A DNA stretch of 64,000 bases from Novosphingobium sp. Gsoil 351 (GCF_009707465.1 NZ_CP046120.1:620001-684000); one strand, 5' to 3'. Positions 8,644-17,180 are shown, counted from the stretch's first letter. The notes: a model not told the origin generated them from the sequence alone. Numbers and translations: made by a program.

Positions 8644-8725
8644 GTCCTTCGACAAGCTCCAGACGAACGGACGTTGTTGTAATCGCTGTTAGAAGTACCC
8701 GCTCGTCCTGAGCCTGTCGAAGGAC
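8644..8725. repeat. Palindromic intergenic repeat (CCTTCGACAGGCTCAGGAC type)
   Basis: Two inverted arms of about 27 bases, 8644-8670 and 8698-8725, are separated by about 27 bases. The left arm starts GTCCTTCGACAAGCTCCAGA and the right arm is its near complement, with a few mismatches. This is the REP-like element widely scattered between genes in sphingomonads. It lies between infC and the SLC13 gene, where it may end transcription or stabilise mRNA. The whole 194-base gap holds nothing else I recognise. Confidence 0.75.
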
Positions 8726-8754
8726 ACCCGCCACAGTACAACCCAGGGGCCCCA

Positions 8755-10157
8755 ATGACCGCTCGCCGCATCGGCTTCTGGGTGGGGCTGACCGCGTTCC
8801 TGCTGACACTCGCCCTCCCCGCACCCGCCGGCATGCCGCTGCTCGCCTGGCCGACGCTGGGGCTGGTAATCTGGATGGCGGCCTGGTGGATGACCGAGGC
8901 TCTGCCGCTGTCGGTCACCGCGATGCTTCCGTTCGTGGTCATGCCGCTGCTCGGCGTGGCGGACGCCAACAAGACCGCCTCGGCGTATTATTCGCCCATA
9001 ATGTTCCTGTTCCTGGGCGGCGCGTTCCTCGGCCTCGCCATCGAGAGGACCGGGCTCCACCGCCGGCTCGCCCGCGCGATTCTGAGCCGTGCGGGCGATA
9101 CCCGCTTCGGCCTGCTGCTGAGCGTAATGAGCGCGACCGCGCTGATCTCGATGTTCATCTCCAACACCTCCACCGCGTTCATCATGATGCCGATGGCGCT
9201 GGCCATCCTTGCCTCGGGCGGGGTCAAGGAGGGCCAGACCGACGGAATGGCCGGAGCCCTTCCGATGGGGGTGGCGTTCGCCGCGACTTTGGGCGGCTAC
9301 GGCACTTTGGTCGGAACCCCGACCAACGCCATCGCCGCGGGGTTGCTGCGCGAGAGCCTTGGCATGAAGATCGGGTTTGCCGAGTGGTCGAGCTACGGCG
9401 TGCCGCTGGTGATTGTCTCGGTCCCGTTGGCAGCGTTCATCGTCGCGCGGGTACAGCGGCTTTCGCACGACGAGTTCGATCCGGTCGCCGCGCGCGACGC
9501 CATTGCGGGCGAGACGGCGTGGTCGACCCCGGAAAAGCGGCTGCTTCCGGTGTTTCTGCTAGCGGTCCTCGCCTGGGTCACCCAGCCGCTGACCGAGCCA
9601 CTCTTTCCCAAGGGGGGCTGACCGACGGGACGATCGCCGCGATCGCCGGGATTTCGCTGTTCCTGATCCCCGACGGCAGTGGCCGCCGCCTGATCGTTTG
9701 GGCGGAAGCCAACCGCGCCCCGTGGGGCGTGCTCCTTATGTTCGGTGGCGGACTCAGCCTCGCCATGGGGATGAGCGCCAGCGGGCTGGCCGACTGGATG
9801 GGTCAGATGCTGCTCCCGCTGCGGGCGGTTCCGCTCATCGTGGTGGCGCTGGTTGTGGTCGGGTTCGTGGTACTGGTCACCGAATTCGCGAGCAACGTCG
9901 CTGCGGCCAGCGGGATCATGCCGGTAGTCGCCGCGCTGGTCGTGGCGTTGGACGCTGACCCGGTGTTGCTCGCCCTTCCCGCCGCGCTGGCGGCGAGCTG
10001 GGGCTTCATGCTGCCCGCCGGGACCGGCCCCAACGCGCTCGCATGGGCGACCGGCCACATTGCCCTGCCGCGCGTGCTCAAGGCAGGGCTTTTGCTCGAT
10101 TTGGCCGGGATAGTGCTGATGGTCGGGGTCGTGTGGACCGTCGCCACGATAGCGTAA
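8755..10157 (+). pseudogene. SLC13/DASS-family anion:sodium symporter, frameshifted at a G run
   Basis: Two consecutive frames together encode one DASS transporter (dicarboxylate, citrate or sulfate with Na+) of about 467 residues. Frame one (8755-9621) gives the N-terminal half, with FISNTSTAFIMMPMALAI and the GTLVGTPTNAIAAG signature of the first substrate loop, and stops at ...FPKGG. Frame two resumes at LTDGTIAAIAG and carries the second repeat (EFASNVAAASGIMPV, PAGTGPNALAWATG) to 10157. The break is at the six-G run 9612-9617; one more G restores the frame. Both halves look undamaged, so an indel error or very recent mutation is more likely than old decay. Starting ATG follows AGGGGCCCC. 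Confidence 0.85.
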
Positions 10158-10329
10158 CGAAACACCGGCAGTGGTTTAAATCACAGCACTGGGAACCGAC
10201 GCACGACATACCTATTGTGGACGTTAACAGAGGTTGAAAGCCTCCAGCGGGTTGCAGACGAGGATTCACGTTTGTCCCGGTGGCCATCCTGCCGCCGCGC
10301 CACGAGCGTGAGAGGAAGGGATGCCCGAC

Positions 10330-10995
10330 ATGCAACTCAAACGTAGACTGGCTCTGGGCGCCGCCGTGGTGGCGGTCGCAGGAGCCGCAATGGTGCTCGT
10401 ACCCGGCCAGCTGGCGTGGTCCGCAGATCACCTCGATCCGCCCGCCCGAACCGATCCGGCGGTGGACACCACACCGGATACCCCGGCGGACATCGCCGAC
10501 CTTTATGCGTTTTCCGACGCCACCAACGCCTACTTCGCGATAAGTTTCGCCGGTCCGCAAGTCGCCGGGGTGCCAGCATTCTACGATCGCGATGTGCTCT
10601 ACAATCTCAACATCTCGACCAGCGCCCCCGCGACCTCGGCCGATGTCGGAATTCGCTTTCGCTTCGGTCCCGCGACCAACGGCACAGGGTCGGGCATTTC
10701 GGTCGAAAACGTTCCTGGAGTGAACGGCGCCATCGTCGGCCCGGTCGAGCAGATCCTCAGCAAGGACGGCGTGCGCGTTTACGCCGGGCTGCGCGACGAT
10801 CCGTTCTTCTTCGACCTTCAAGGCTTCAAGGCCACGCGCGCCAGCGGCACGCTGATGTTCGACAAGACCCGCAACTTCTTCGCCAACAAGAACGACACGG
10901 TGTTCGTGATCGAGATCCCCAAGTCGCGGCTGGGAGGCAACACCAACTCGATCGATGTCTGGACGACGACCTCGCGGTTCGGAGGGCAGCTGTGA
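10330..10995 (+). CDS. DUF4331-family exported protein, N-terminal-half homologue
   Basis: A 221-residue secreted protein (signal peptide ending LAWSA). It has the hallmarks of the N-terminal half of DUF4331 proteins: ADHLDPPARTDP (the family's SxHREAP-like start), DIADLYAFSD, then DDPFFFDLQGFKATR and the closing VFVIEIPKSRLGG...IDVWTTTSR. Single-chain DUF4331 proteins are about twice this length. The missing half is supplied by the next gene, whose ATG overlaps this stop (TGATG). I chose ATG 10330 because AGGAAGG is well spaced for it; ATG 10321 is the alternative. Function of the family is unknown. First gene of the cluster running to 14492 or beyond. Confidence 0.78.
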   Translation: MQLKRRLALGAAVVAVAGAAMVLVPGQLAWSADHLDPPARTDPAVDTTPDTPADIADLYAFSDATNAYFAISFAGPQVAGVPAFYDRDVLYNLNISTSAPATSADVGIRFRFGPATNGTGSGISVENVPGVNGAIVGPVEQILSKDGVRVYAGLRDDPFFFDLQGFKATRASGTLMFDKTRNFFANKNDTVFVIEIPKSRLGGNTNSIDVWTTTSRFGGQL

Positions 10996-11723
10996 TGAGC
11001 ACGTTCTCGTTTGCGGCCACGCGCCGTTCGCTTCTCGCCGCCGCCCCGCTGGCGCTGGCGATCACCTTGGCCGCCTGCGGAGGCGGCAACGGCAACAACC
11101 AGCCCCCGCCCGTCGCGGTCACGCCGACCCCGACGCCCACGCCGACGCCCACGCCGTCACCCACCCCCAGCCCGACCGGCCGCGACGTCAGCGCGTGTCT
11201 GAGCCAAGTCATTCCGGGAACGGGCGGCGCGACCCCGGCGTCGCTGGTCCTTCCCGATACCGTGAAGCTGAACTTCGGCGTGGCCAGCGGTTTCCCCAAC
11301 GGACGCCAGCTCAACGATCCGGTGATCGACGTCACCCTTGCGGTGCTGTTGCTCGACATGACCAAGCACAGTCCGGCGCTGTTGGCCGGCCTGCCACTCA
11401 ACCCCCCGGCGGATAGCGCGGTGACGACGACGTTTCCGTTCTTCGCACCGGCCAACGGCGGACAGCCCAGCGCTGGGACCGGAACGGCGTTCAATTTCCG
11501 CACCGACCCGGCGAGCAGTTATGTTCGGGTCGACCGAATGGGCCAGCCCGCAGTGGCGACAGCGCTGATCGGAACGACGATGAAGAACGCCTTCAACGAC
11601 GCCAATCCGAGCGACGATGCGGCCAGCACTTTCGTGCCCGAGATCGTCGCGCAGTTGACCGCACTGCATAATGCACTGGCGGATGACCTGATCGGGCTGA
11701 ACCTCACGCCCTGCTCGAAATAG
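10995..11723 (+). CDS. DUF4331-like lipoprotein, C-terminal-half homologue with reordered motifs
   Basis: A 242-residue predicted lipoprotein: basic N-terminus with R10-R11, lipobox LAAC (C28), then a TP/SP linker at about 38-60. The folded part carries GFPNGRQLNDPVIDVTLAVL and TFPFFAPANGG, followed by YVRVDRMGQPAVATALIGTT and KNAFNDANPSDDA. These are recognisable DUF4331 C-terminal motifs, but in the single-chain family as I recall it the RxGRPAV segment comes before GxPNGRxLxDDVxD; here the order is reversed. The start overlaps the previous stop (TGATG). Most probably it pairs with the preceding protein to form one domain at the membrane surface. Function unknown. Confidence 0.72.
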   Translation: MSTFSFAATRRSLLAAAPLALAITLAACGGGNGNNQPPPVAVTPTPTPTPTPTPSPTPSPTGRDVSACLSQVIPGTGGATPASLVLPDTVKLNFGVASGFPNGRQLNDPVIDVTLAVLLLDMTKHSPALLAGLPLNPPADSAVTTTFPFFAPANGGQPSAGTGTAFNFRTDPASSYVRVDRMGQPAVATALIGTTMKNAFNDANPSDDAASTFVPEIVAQLTALHNALADDLIGLNLTPCSK

Positions 11724-11764
11724 GGCAGGCAACAGCGTAGCGGAGCGGGTCCAGAGGCTTGCCA

Positions 11765-13132
11765 ATGACCCGCTCCGTTTCGTCTCGACCGCACTCGCGC
11801 GGCGCGTTGCGCCGGCCGCTGCTGCTCGCGCTGGCGGCGGTGATCCTGATTGCGCTGGGTGCGGGATGGGATCGCTGGCGTCCTCATGACGCAGCGCCGC
11901 AACTCGACCCGGCGACCATCCGGCCCGGCTATGGTCCGGCGACGTATCCTGCAGCCCTAGAAAGCGCGGAGAGCCATCTGGACTCCGCGCGAAAGTCTTA
12001 TGCCATCGGCCCCGGCGAATGGCTGCGCGGCGAGGTTCTGGCGCGCGCCCTGATAGCACGATGGCGGCTGGCGGGCGACTATAGCGATCTGGCCGAGGCG
12101 GACGCGCTGCTCGATCGCGGATTGGCCGAGGCGCCCGATCCTTCCGGTCCGGCCCTCGAGCACGCGGTGCTCGCGGTGCTGGTCCATCGGCTCGATCAGG
12201 CGGAAGGCGCGCTGGCGAGGGTGTCTCGCGCGGCGGTGCCCGAACCCGCCGACACCGCCGACGCCGCCGCGTTGAGCGGCGACGTCGCCCTACAAAAGGG
12301 AGACCTGGCGCGTGCCGCCCAAGACTTCGGCCGCGCGCTCAAGATCGACCGTGCCACCGGGATCCGTCTGCGCGGCGCGATGCTCGATGCGTACCGCGGC
12401 GACCGGGCGGCGGCGGCGCGCGAGCTGGAGGAGCTGATCGCCAAGCCGCGCCAGCAACCGGTGGTCCTTGCCGAACTCATGCTCCAGCGCGCGACCGTCG
12501 CCTATATGACCGGCGACTGGGACGGCGCCGGGCGCTGGATCGGCGCGGCCCAGCGGGTGTTTCCCGGCTATTGGTTGGCCGATGCCTATGCCGCGCAGCA
12601 ATTCGCCATCGCCGGGCGCACCGGCGATGCGATCCGCGCATACGGGATCGTCGCCAGGCGCACCGGGCGGCTCGAAGTGCAGGATGCGCTGGCCCATCTC
12701 TTGCGCTTGCAGGGCCAGGGCCCGGAAAGCCGGGCGTGGGCGGCGCGGGCTGCGGCGGGCTGGGAAGCGCGCGCGCGATCGTTCCCCGAGGCCGTCGTCC
12801 ATCATCGGGCTGAGCACGAACTCACGGTCGGCAGCGCCGCGCGGGCGCTGGTTTTCGCCAAAGCCGACGCCGCGGCGCGACCGCAGGCGCCGAACCTGGT
12901 GCTGTTCGCGCGCGCGCTGCTGCCGGCGGGGAAGCCGCGCGAGGCGCTTGCCGCACTCGACCGCGCCGATGCGCAAGGCTGGGTCAGCGCCGGACAGCAG
13001 ATCGCCCGCGCCGAGGTGCTTGCCGCGCTTGGCGACACCGCGGGCAGCGCCGCCGCGCGCGCGAGGGCCGAGGCGATCAACCCGCGCGCCGCCGACCCGC
13101 GCACCCGGCTGATCTGGTTCGGGCATGACTGA
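11765..13132 (+). CDS. TPR-repeat protein, membrane-anchored periplasmic
   Basis: A 455-residue protein. A single membrane anchor lies near residues 19-35 (PLLLALAAVILIALGAG), followed by an almost wholly helical Ala/Arg-rich region with tetratricopeptide-like units (GEWLRGEVLARALIARWRLA, LSGDVALQKGDLARAAQDFG, RATVAYMTGDWDGAGRW, FARALLPAGKPREALAALDR). TPR proteins act as scaffolds. It starts 41 bases after the DUF4331 pair and ends 103 bases before the HupE/UreJ gene, and probably bridges them. I took ATG 11765, with AGAGG before it, over the TTG two codons upstream. Confidence 0.78.
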   Translation: MTRSVSSRPHSRGALRRPLLLALAAVILIALGAGWDRWRPHDAAPQLDPATIRPGYGPATYPAALESAESHLDSARKSYAIGPGEWLRGEVLARALIARWRLAGDYSDLAEADALLDRGLAEAPDPSGPALEHAVLAVLVHRLDQAEGALARVSRAAVPEPADTADAAALSGDVALQKGDLARAAQDFGRALKIDRATGIRLRGAMLDAYRGDRAAAARELEELIAKPRQQPVVLAELMLQRATVAYMTGDWDGAGRWIGAAQRVFPGYWLADAYAAQQFAIAGRTGDAIRAYGIVARRTGRLEVQDALAHLLRLQGQGPESRAWAARAAAGWEARARSFPEAVVHHRAEHELTVGSAARALVFAKADAAARPQAPNLVLFARALLPAGKPREALAALDRADAQGWVSAGQQIARAEVLAALGDTAGSAAARARAEAINPRAADPRTRLIWFGHD

Positions 13133-13165
13133 CGGTCGCTCGTACAAGACCCCCCCTGCCCGCGC

Positions 13166-13229
13166 GTGTCGAGCGCAGCCGAGACGCCTTCGCGCGACGT
13201 TGCGTGCGTGTCTCGACTTCGCTCGACAT
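13166..13229. repeat. Palindromic intergenic repeat (GTCTCGACTTCGCTCGACAT type), imperfect copy
   Basis: The left arm, 13166-13185, and the right arm, 13208-13229, are inverted and imperfect. The right arm contains the same core found as a perfect hairpin at 50209-50260 and as a partial copy near 48352. It fills the gap between the TPR and HupE/UreJ genes and ends just before the latter's start codon. Confidence 0.7.
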
Positions 13230-13235
13230 GAGCGG

Positions 13236-14492
13236 ATGGTGGATCTTGGTCGGGGTGGATTAGCGATCATCTTCGCTTTGCTCTTCGCCCTCCTCGCCCA
13301 CCCCGCTCTCGCCCACCTCACGCCAAACTCCGAAATCCGTCTGCGCTTCGAGCCGGGCGTGATGCGCGCCGATGTGCTGATCCCGGAGGCCGAGTACCGT
13401 TTCGCCACGGGCCGCCCCGCCAACGACCTGGCCAACTTGCGCGGGTATATCCCCGCCCACACCACGGCCACCGCGCCCGACGGTCGCCGCTGGGCGGTGG
13501 CGTTGAGCGAGCTGCGGGTCGAGTCCGCGCCCGGCGGGCCGGACATCATTGCCACGCTGACCTACACCCCGCCCGCCGGCGCCCCCGACCGCCGGCTGAC
13601 GCTGGGATGGGACGCGGTGATCCGTGAGGCCGACAGTCACTTCGCGCTGGTTTCGGTCTCGGGCGATCTGGCGAAGGGGGTGGGCGAAGGCAACGATCTG
13701 CTCGGCAGTTTCACCGCGGGGCAGCGAACGCTGGCGATCGATCGCGGCGCCGCCAGCCATGGCGCGCTGCTGCTGGGGGCGTTCCGGCTGGGCGCCCGGC
13801 ACATCCTCGAAGGCCACGACCACCTGCTGTTCCTGCTCGCCCTGCTTCTGCCCGCGCCCTTGATCGCGGCGGGAGGCCGCTGGGGCGCCGTGCGCCCGAT
13901 GCGCGACACTCTGCGCGCACTGGCGTGGATCGTGACCGCCTTCACCATCGGCCACAGCACCACGCTGATCCTGGCCGCGCTGTTCGGGGCGCGGCTGCCG
14001 ACCGCGCCGGTCGAGGCGGGAATCGCGCTGTCGGTGCTGGTCAGCGCGATCCACGCGATGCACCCGCTGTTTCCGGGGCGCGAGCGGTTCGTCGCGTTCG
14101 GCTTCGGGCTGGTCCATGGCCTCGCCTTCGCCACGGTGATCTCGGGCTTCGGGGCGACGGTGCTGGCGCGGGGCACGGCGATCCTGGGGTTCAACCTGGG
14201 GATCGAGGCGGTGCAACTGGCGCTGGTCCTGCTGCTCCTCCCCGCGCTCGTGGTCGGCTCGCGCACCCGGTACTACCGCCCTGCCCGCCTCGCGCTCGCC
14301 GGTTTTACCGCGCTGGCCGCACTGGCCTGGCTGATCGAACGGGTGAGCGCTACGCCCAACGCCGTCGCCGCGGCGTTCGCCAAGGTCCTGCCACCGCTCG
14401 GCGTCGCGCTTGTCGCGCTATCGCTGGCGATCGCGATTCTGACCCGATTCCGGTTGCCGGTGAAACCAATCGAGCGTAGCGGCGAGGCATGA
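13236..14492 (+). CDS. HupE/UreJ family membrane protein with exported N-terminal domain
   Basis: A 418-residue protein. A signal peptide ends PALA, leaving His27 as the probable mature N-terminus, followed by an extracytoplasmic beta-rich domain of about 150 residues and then the HupE/UreJ_2 membrane domain with about seven helices. The family motif is clear at about residues 186-200, GARHILEGHDHLLFLLALLL, with further conserved FTIGHSTTLILA and GFGLVHGLAFA. HupE proteins are nickel or cobalt permeases; this subfamily is uncharacterised, so metal transport is only a suggestion. The ATG at 13236 starts the signal peptide. The stop overlaps the next start (ATGA). Confidence 0.82.
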   Translation: MVDLGRGGLAIIFALLFALLAHPALAHLTPNSEIRLRFEPGVMRADVLIPEAEYRFATGRPANDLANLRGYIPAHTTATAPDGRRWAVALSELRVESAPGGPDIIATLTYTPPAGAPDRRLTLGWDAVIREADSHFALVSVSGDLAKGVGEGNDLLGSFTAGQRTLAIDRGAASHGALLLGAFRLGARHILEGHDHLLFLLALLLPAPLIAAGGRWGAVRPMRDTLRALAWIVTAFTIGHSTTLILAALFGARLPTAPVEAGIALSVLVSAIHAMHPLFPGRERFVAFGFGLVHGLAFATVISGFGATVLARGTAILGFNLGIEAVQLALVLLLLPALVVGSRTRYYRPARLALAGFTALAALAWLIERVSATPNAVAAAFAKVLPPLGVALVALSLAIAILTRFRLPVKPIERSGEA

Positions 14493-15790
14493 CCGACACC
14501 CCCAAGATCCCCCGCCTCAAGCCCAAGCCCGCCATCGCCAAGCTCGCCGGGCGCAAGCTCAAGCCCGCCACGCTGATGATGGGCCACGGCTACGACCCGC
14601 AACTGTCCGAAGGCGCGCTCAAGCCGCCGGTGTTCCTCACCAGCACTTTCGCGTTCGAGAGCGCGGCGGCGGGCAAGCGCCACTTCGAGGGCATCACCGG
14701 CAAGCGCGCGGGCGGCGCCGAAGGCCTCGTCTACGGCCGCTTCAACGGCCCCAACCAGGAAATCCTCGAGGACCGTCTGGCGATCTGGGACGAGGCCGAG
14801 GATGCCTTGTGCTTTTCCAGCGGGATGACCGCGATCTGCGTGCTGCTGCTGGCGAATTGCTCGGCGGGCGACGTGATCGTCCATTCGGGGCCGCTCTACG
14901 CCGCCAGCGAGGGCTTCATCGCCAAGACGCTGAGCCGCTTTGGCGTCACCTACCTCGATTTCGCCGCCGGGGCCGAAGGCGGCGAGATCGAGGCCGTGCT
15001 CGAACAGGCGCAGGCGATGGCGAAGAAGCAGGGCGGCAAGGTGGCGATGATCTATCTCGAAAGCCCCGCCAACCCGACCAACGCCCTGGTCGACGTCGAA
15101 GCCGTGCGCGATGCGCGCAACGCGGTGCTCGACGGCAACTGCCCGATCGCGATCGACAACACCTTCCTCGGGCCGTTGTGGCAGCAGCCCTTGCTCCATG
15201 GCGCGGACATCGTGGTCTATTCGCTGACCAAGTACGTCGGCGGCCATTCGGACCTCGTCGCCGGCAGTATCGCCGGTGCCGAGCGCTGGATGACCCCGGT
15301 GCGGATGCTGCGCAACACGATGGGCGGGATCGCCGATCCCAACACCGCGTGGATGCTGCTCCGCAGCCTCGAGACGGTCGAGCTCAGGATGCAGCGCGCG
15401 GGCGAGAACGCCGCGAAAGTCTGCGAATTCCTCAGCGCGCACCCCAAGGTCGAAGGGCTCGGCTATCTCGGCATGATTGCCGACGCGCGCCAGCAGGACA
15501 TCTACCGCCGCCACTGCAACGGCGCGGGCAGCACCTTTTCGCTGTTCATCAAGGGCGGCGAGGCCGAAAGTTTCGCGTTCCTCGACAGCCTGCGCATTGC
15601 CAAGCTGGCGGTAAGCCTTGGCGGCACCGAAACCCTCGCCAGCCACCCCGCGGCGATGACGCACCTTTCGGTCCCCGACGAACGCAAGGCCAGGCTGGGG
15701 ATCACCGACAACCTGGTGCGCATCAGCATCGGGATCGAGGACCCTGACGATCTGATCGCCGACTTCGACCAGGCGCTGGCGAAGGTTTGA
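14489..15790 (+). CDS. Cystathionine gamma-synthase family PLP-dependent enzyme
   Basis: A 433-residue cytoplasmic enzyme of the Cys/Met-metabolism PLP family. Visible residues: VYGRF (Y82), CFSSGMTA, AIDNTFLGPLWQQP with the PLP-binding Asp (D223), and the Schiff-base lysine K248 in VVYSLTKYVGGHSD; the substrate loop SLGGTETLASHPAAMTH is complete. Members perform gamma-elimination or replacement on cystathionine, O-acetylhomoserine or methionine; this subgroup, with a longer N-terminus (about 25 extra residues rich in Lys/Pro), is usually left as family protein only. It overlaps the HupE/UreJ gene by four bases, so the two are coupled. Confidence 0.86.
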   Translation: MTDTPKIPRLKPKPAIAKLAGRKLKPATLMMGHGYDPQLSEGALKPPVFLTSTFAFESAAAGKRHFEGITGKRAGGAEGLVYGRFNGPNQEILEDRLAIWDEAEDALCFSSGMTAICVLLLANCSAGDVIVHSGPLYAASEGFIAKTLSRFGVTYLDFAAGAEGGEIEAVLEQAQAMAKKQGGKVAMIYLESPANPTNALVDVEAVRDARNAVLDGNCPIAIDNTFLGPLWQQPLLHGADIVVYSLTKYVGGHSDLVAGSIAGAERWMTPVRMLRNTMGGIADPNTAWMLLRSLETVELRMQRAGENAAKVCEFLSAHPKVEGLGYLGMIADARQQDIYRRHCNGAGSTFSLFIKGGEAESFAFLDSLRIAKLAVSLGGTETLASHPAAMTHLSVPDERKARLGITDNLVRISIGIEDPDDLIADFDQALAKV

Positions 15791-15809
15791 GTGTGCAGTT
15801 CTTTAATTG

Positions 15810-15829
15810 GTTTGACACGAAGACACGAA
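15810..15829. repeat. Short direct repeat ACACGAAG
   Basis: The sequence ACACGAAG occurs twice in a row just after a TTTG, in the 123-base gap between the PLP enzyme and the J-domain gene. Similar CACGAAGACACGAAG strings are common between sphingomonad genes. No function is assigned. Confidence 0.4.
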
Positions 15830-15913
15830 GACGTGGTGCTTGCGGCAGATCAGACGTCACTGAAAGTTCTAAGCTAACAGGCGCTTGGCGAGTTTGAGTA
15901 CGACCGGGGTCAC

Positions 15914-16447
15914 CTACCCCTGCCACTCCCGCCGCTCTTCGCTCTGCCGCAGCACCTCGTACGCCAGTTGCAGCGCCTGGAACGCCTTCGCGGCGGTCTC
16001 GTCGCCCGGGCGGACGTCGGGGTGGACTTCCTTGGCCTTGGCGCGCCAGGCTTTCTTGACCGCCTCGAAATCGGCGTCGGCCTCCAGCCCCAGCACTTCC
16101 AGGGCGCGCATCTCGTCGCGGGTGCGGCTCCCGTCGCCTGATCCGGCCCAGCCATAATGCGCGGCTTCGGCGAAGCCCGCGTTTTCGCGGGTTTCGTCGG
16201 CCTGGCGGCTCTCGGCCTCTTCCTTGCTCAGCCCTTCGAAATAGTCCCAGCCCGAATTGTATTCGGCGGCGTGCTTTTGACAGAACATCCAGCGATCGGG
16301 GCTGTTGGGCGATTTGGGCGCGGGGCATGTGCCCGCTTCGGAGCAGTTGTGCCGATCGCACAGCCGCACGGTGACCGTCTCGCGGCTGCTGCCATAGCCG
16401 CCCCAGCGCGGGAAACCCCAGTTATCGGATCGGCGCGGTGCGGGCAT
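15914..16447 (-). CDS. J-domain (DnaJ-like) protein with Cys-containing N-terminal region
   Basis: A 177-residue cytoplasmic protein. The C-terminal third is a J domain (about residues 113-177, ALEVLGLEADADFEAVKKAW) with an intact HPD triad at 142-144, so it should stimulate an Hsp70 ATPase. The N-terminal part has cysteines 30, 35, 41 and 56 (RLCDRHNC...GTC...MFCQKH), a possible zinc site, and the GWDYFEGLSKEEA segment. J-domain proteins of this layout, with the J domain at the end, are conserved in alphaproteobacteria without a named client. It converges on the PLP enzyme and is oriented like the tol genes. Confidence 0.84.
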   Translation of the reverse strand: MPAPRRSDNWGFPRWGGYGSSRETVTVRLCDRHNCSEAGTCPAPKSPNSPDRWMFCQKHAAEYNSGWDYFEGLSKEEAESRQADETRENAGFAEAAHYGWAGSGDGSRTRDEMRALEVLGLEADADFEAVKKAWRAKAKEVHPDVRPGDETAAKAFQALQLAYEVLRQSEERREWQG

Positions 16448-16488
16448 GGACTGGCCTGTAGCCTAGATGGGACGAGATAGTCACGTGC

Positions 16489-16510
16489 TCTCTCCCCTCA
16501 TGGGGAGAGA
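16489..16510. repeat. Perfect 9-bp hairpin in intergenic repeat
   Basis: TCTCTCCCC and GGGGAGAGA flank a TCAT loop. It sits in the 192-base gap between pal and the J-domain gene, which holds only this and the hairpin at 16605-16619. There is no U tract, so it is probably part of a scattered palindromic element. Confidence 0.6.
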
Positions 16511-16604
16511 TACGCAGGCTTGAGAGCGGCGCGCACGAGCCCGCTCAGAGAGGGGCGAGTCGCGCCCGGCCCACTTTCCCAACCCTCTCCCCTGGAAGCG
16601 AAGC

Positions 16605-16619
16605 TGACCCGAAGGGTCA
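16605..16619 (-). terminator. Possible terminator after pal
   Basis: TGACCC-GAA-GGGTCA forms a 6-bp stem about 20 bases after the pal stop, inside a larger imperfect dyad (CCCTCTCCCC ... GGGGGAGGG, 16584-16630). No U run follows, so efficient intrinsic termination is uncertain. Confidence 0.35.
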
Positions 16620-16639
16620 ACGGGGGAGGGCTTTAGGTG

Positions 16640-17155
16640 CTATTGCACCGTCACGGTCACCGCTCGGCGGTTCCTCGCCCAGCTCGCCTCGTCCGAGCCG
16701 AGCGCGACCGGGCGTTCCTTGCCATAGCTGACCGTCTGGATCCGCTCGGCGCCGACGCCCAGACCGACCAGATAGGTCTTGGCCGCGTTCGCCCGGCGTT
16801 CGCCCAGCGCAAGGTTGTAGTCGCGGGTGCCGCGTTCGTCGGCGTGACCCTCGACGATGATGCGCTTGGCGGGATAGCGCGCCAGCCACGCCGCCTGACT
16901 CTGCAGCGTCGCGCCGTCGGCGGCGTCGACGTTGTAACGATCGGTTTCGAAATAGATCGTGTCGGCGGCGACCGAGGCGATGAAGTCGGCCTGGCTGCCG
17001 GGCAGCACTTGCGTGCCGTCGCCAGCGCCGTTGTCGGTGGTCTGCTGGCCGACATCGCCGGGCTGCGGCGGCAGTTCCTTGGGCAGCTTCTTCGCGCAGG
17101 CGACCAGAGCGGCGCTGAGCAGCAACGCGGTGATGGTGGCGTTGGGGCGGATCAT
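16640..17155 (-). CDS. pal: Peptidoglycan-associated lipoprotein Pal
   Basis: A 171-residue outer-membrane lipoprotein of the Tol-Pal system. The signal peptide ends in lipobox LVAC with lipidated C20, followed by a Pro-rich linker (KKLPKELPPQPGD) and an OmpA-like domain (YFETDRYNVDAADG to the end) with the peptidoglycan-binding pattern EGHADERGTRDYNLALGERR. It holds the outer membrane to the wall and is pulled by TolB/TolA at division. The start at 17155 (MIRPN) is preceded by AGGAGAG; a longer in-frame start upstream lacks a signal peptide. It lies 25 bases after tolB, closing the tolQRAB-pal operon. Confidence 0.95.
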   Translation of the reverse strand: MIRPNATITALLLSAALVACAKKLPKELPPQPGDVGQQTTDNGAGDGTQVLPGSQADFIASVAADTIYFETDRYNVDAADGATLQSQAAWLARYPAKRIIVEGHADERGTRDYNLALGERRANAAKTYLVGLGVGAERIQTVSYGKERPVALGSDEASWARNRRAVTVTVQ

Positions 17156-17180
17156 GATGCTCTCCTTGTAAATCTTAAAG

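Noticed and set aside
10190..10224. GGAAC...CGTT upstream of DUF4331 considered as an EcfG stress promoter
   Set aside because: Spacing is about 25 bases, against the required 16-17.
14400..14600. SAM riboswitch for the PLP (Cys/Met) enzyme
   Set aside because: The start overlaps the HupE/UreJ gene, leaving no leader for a riboswitch.
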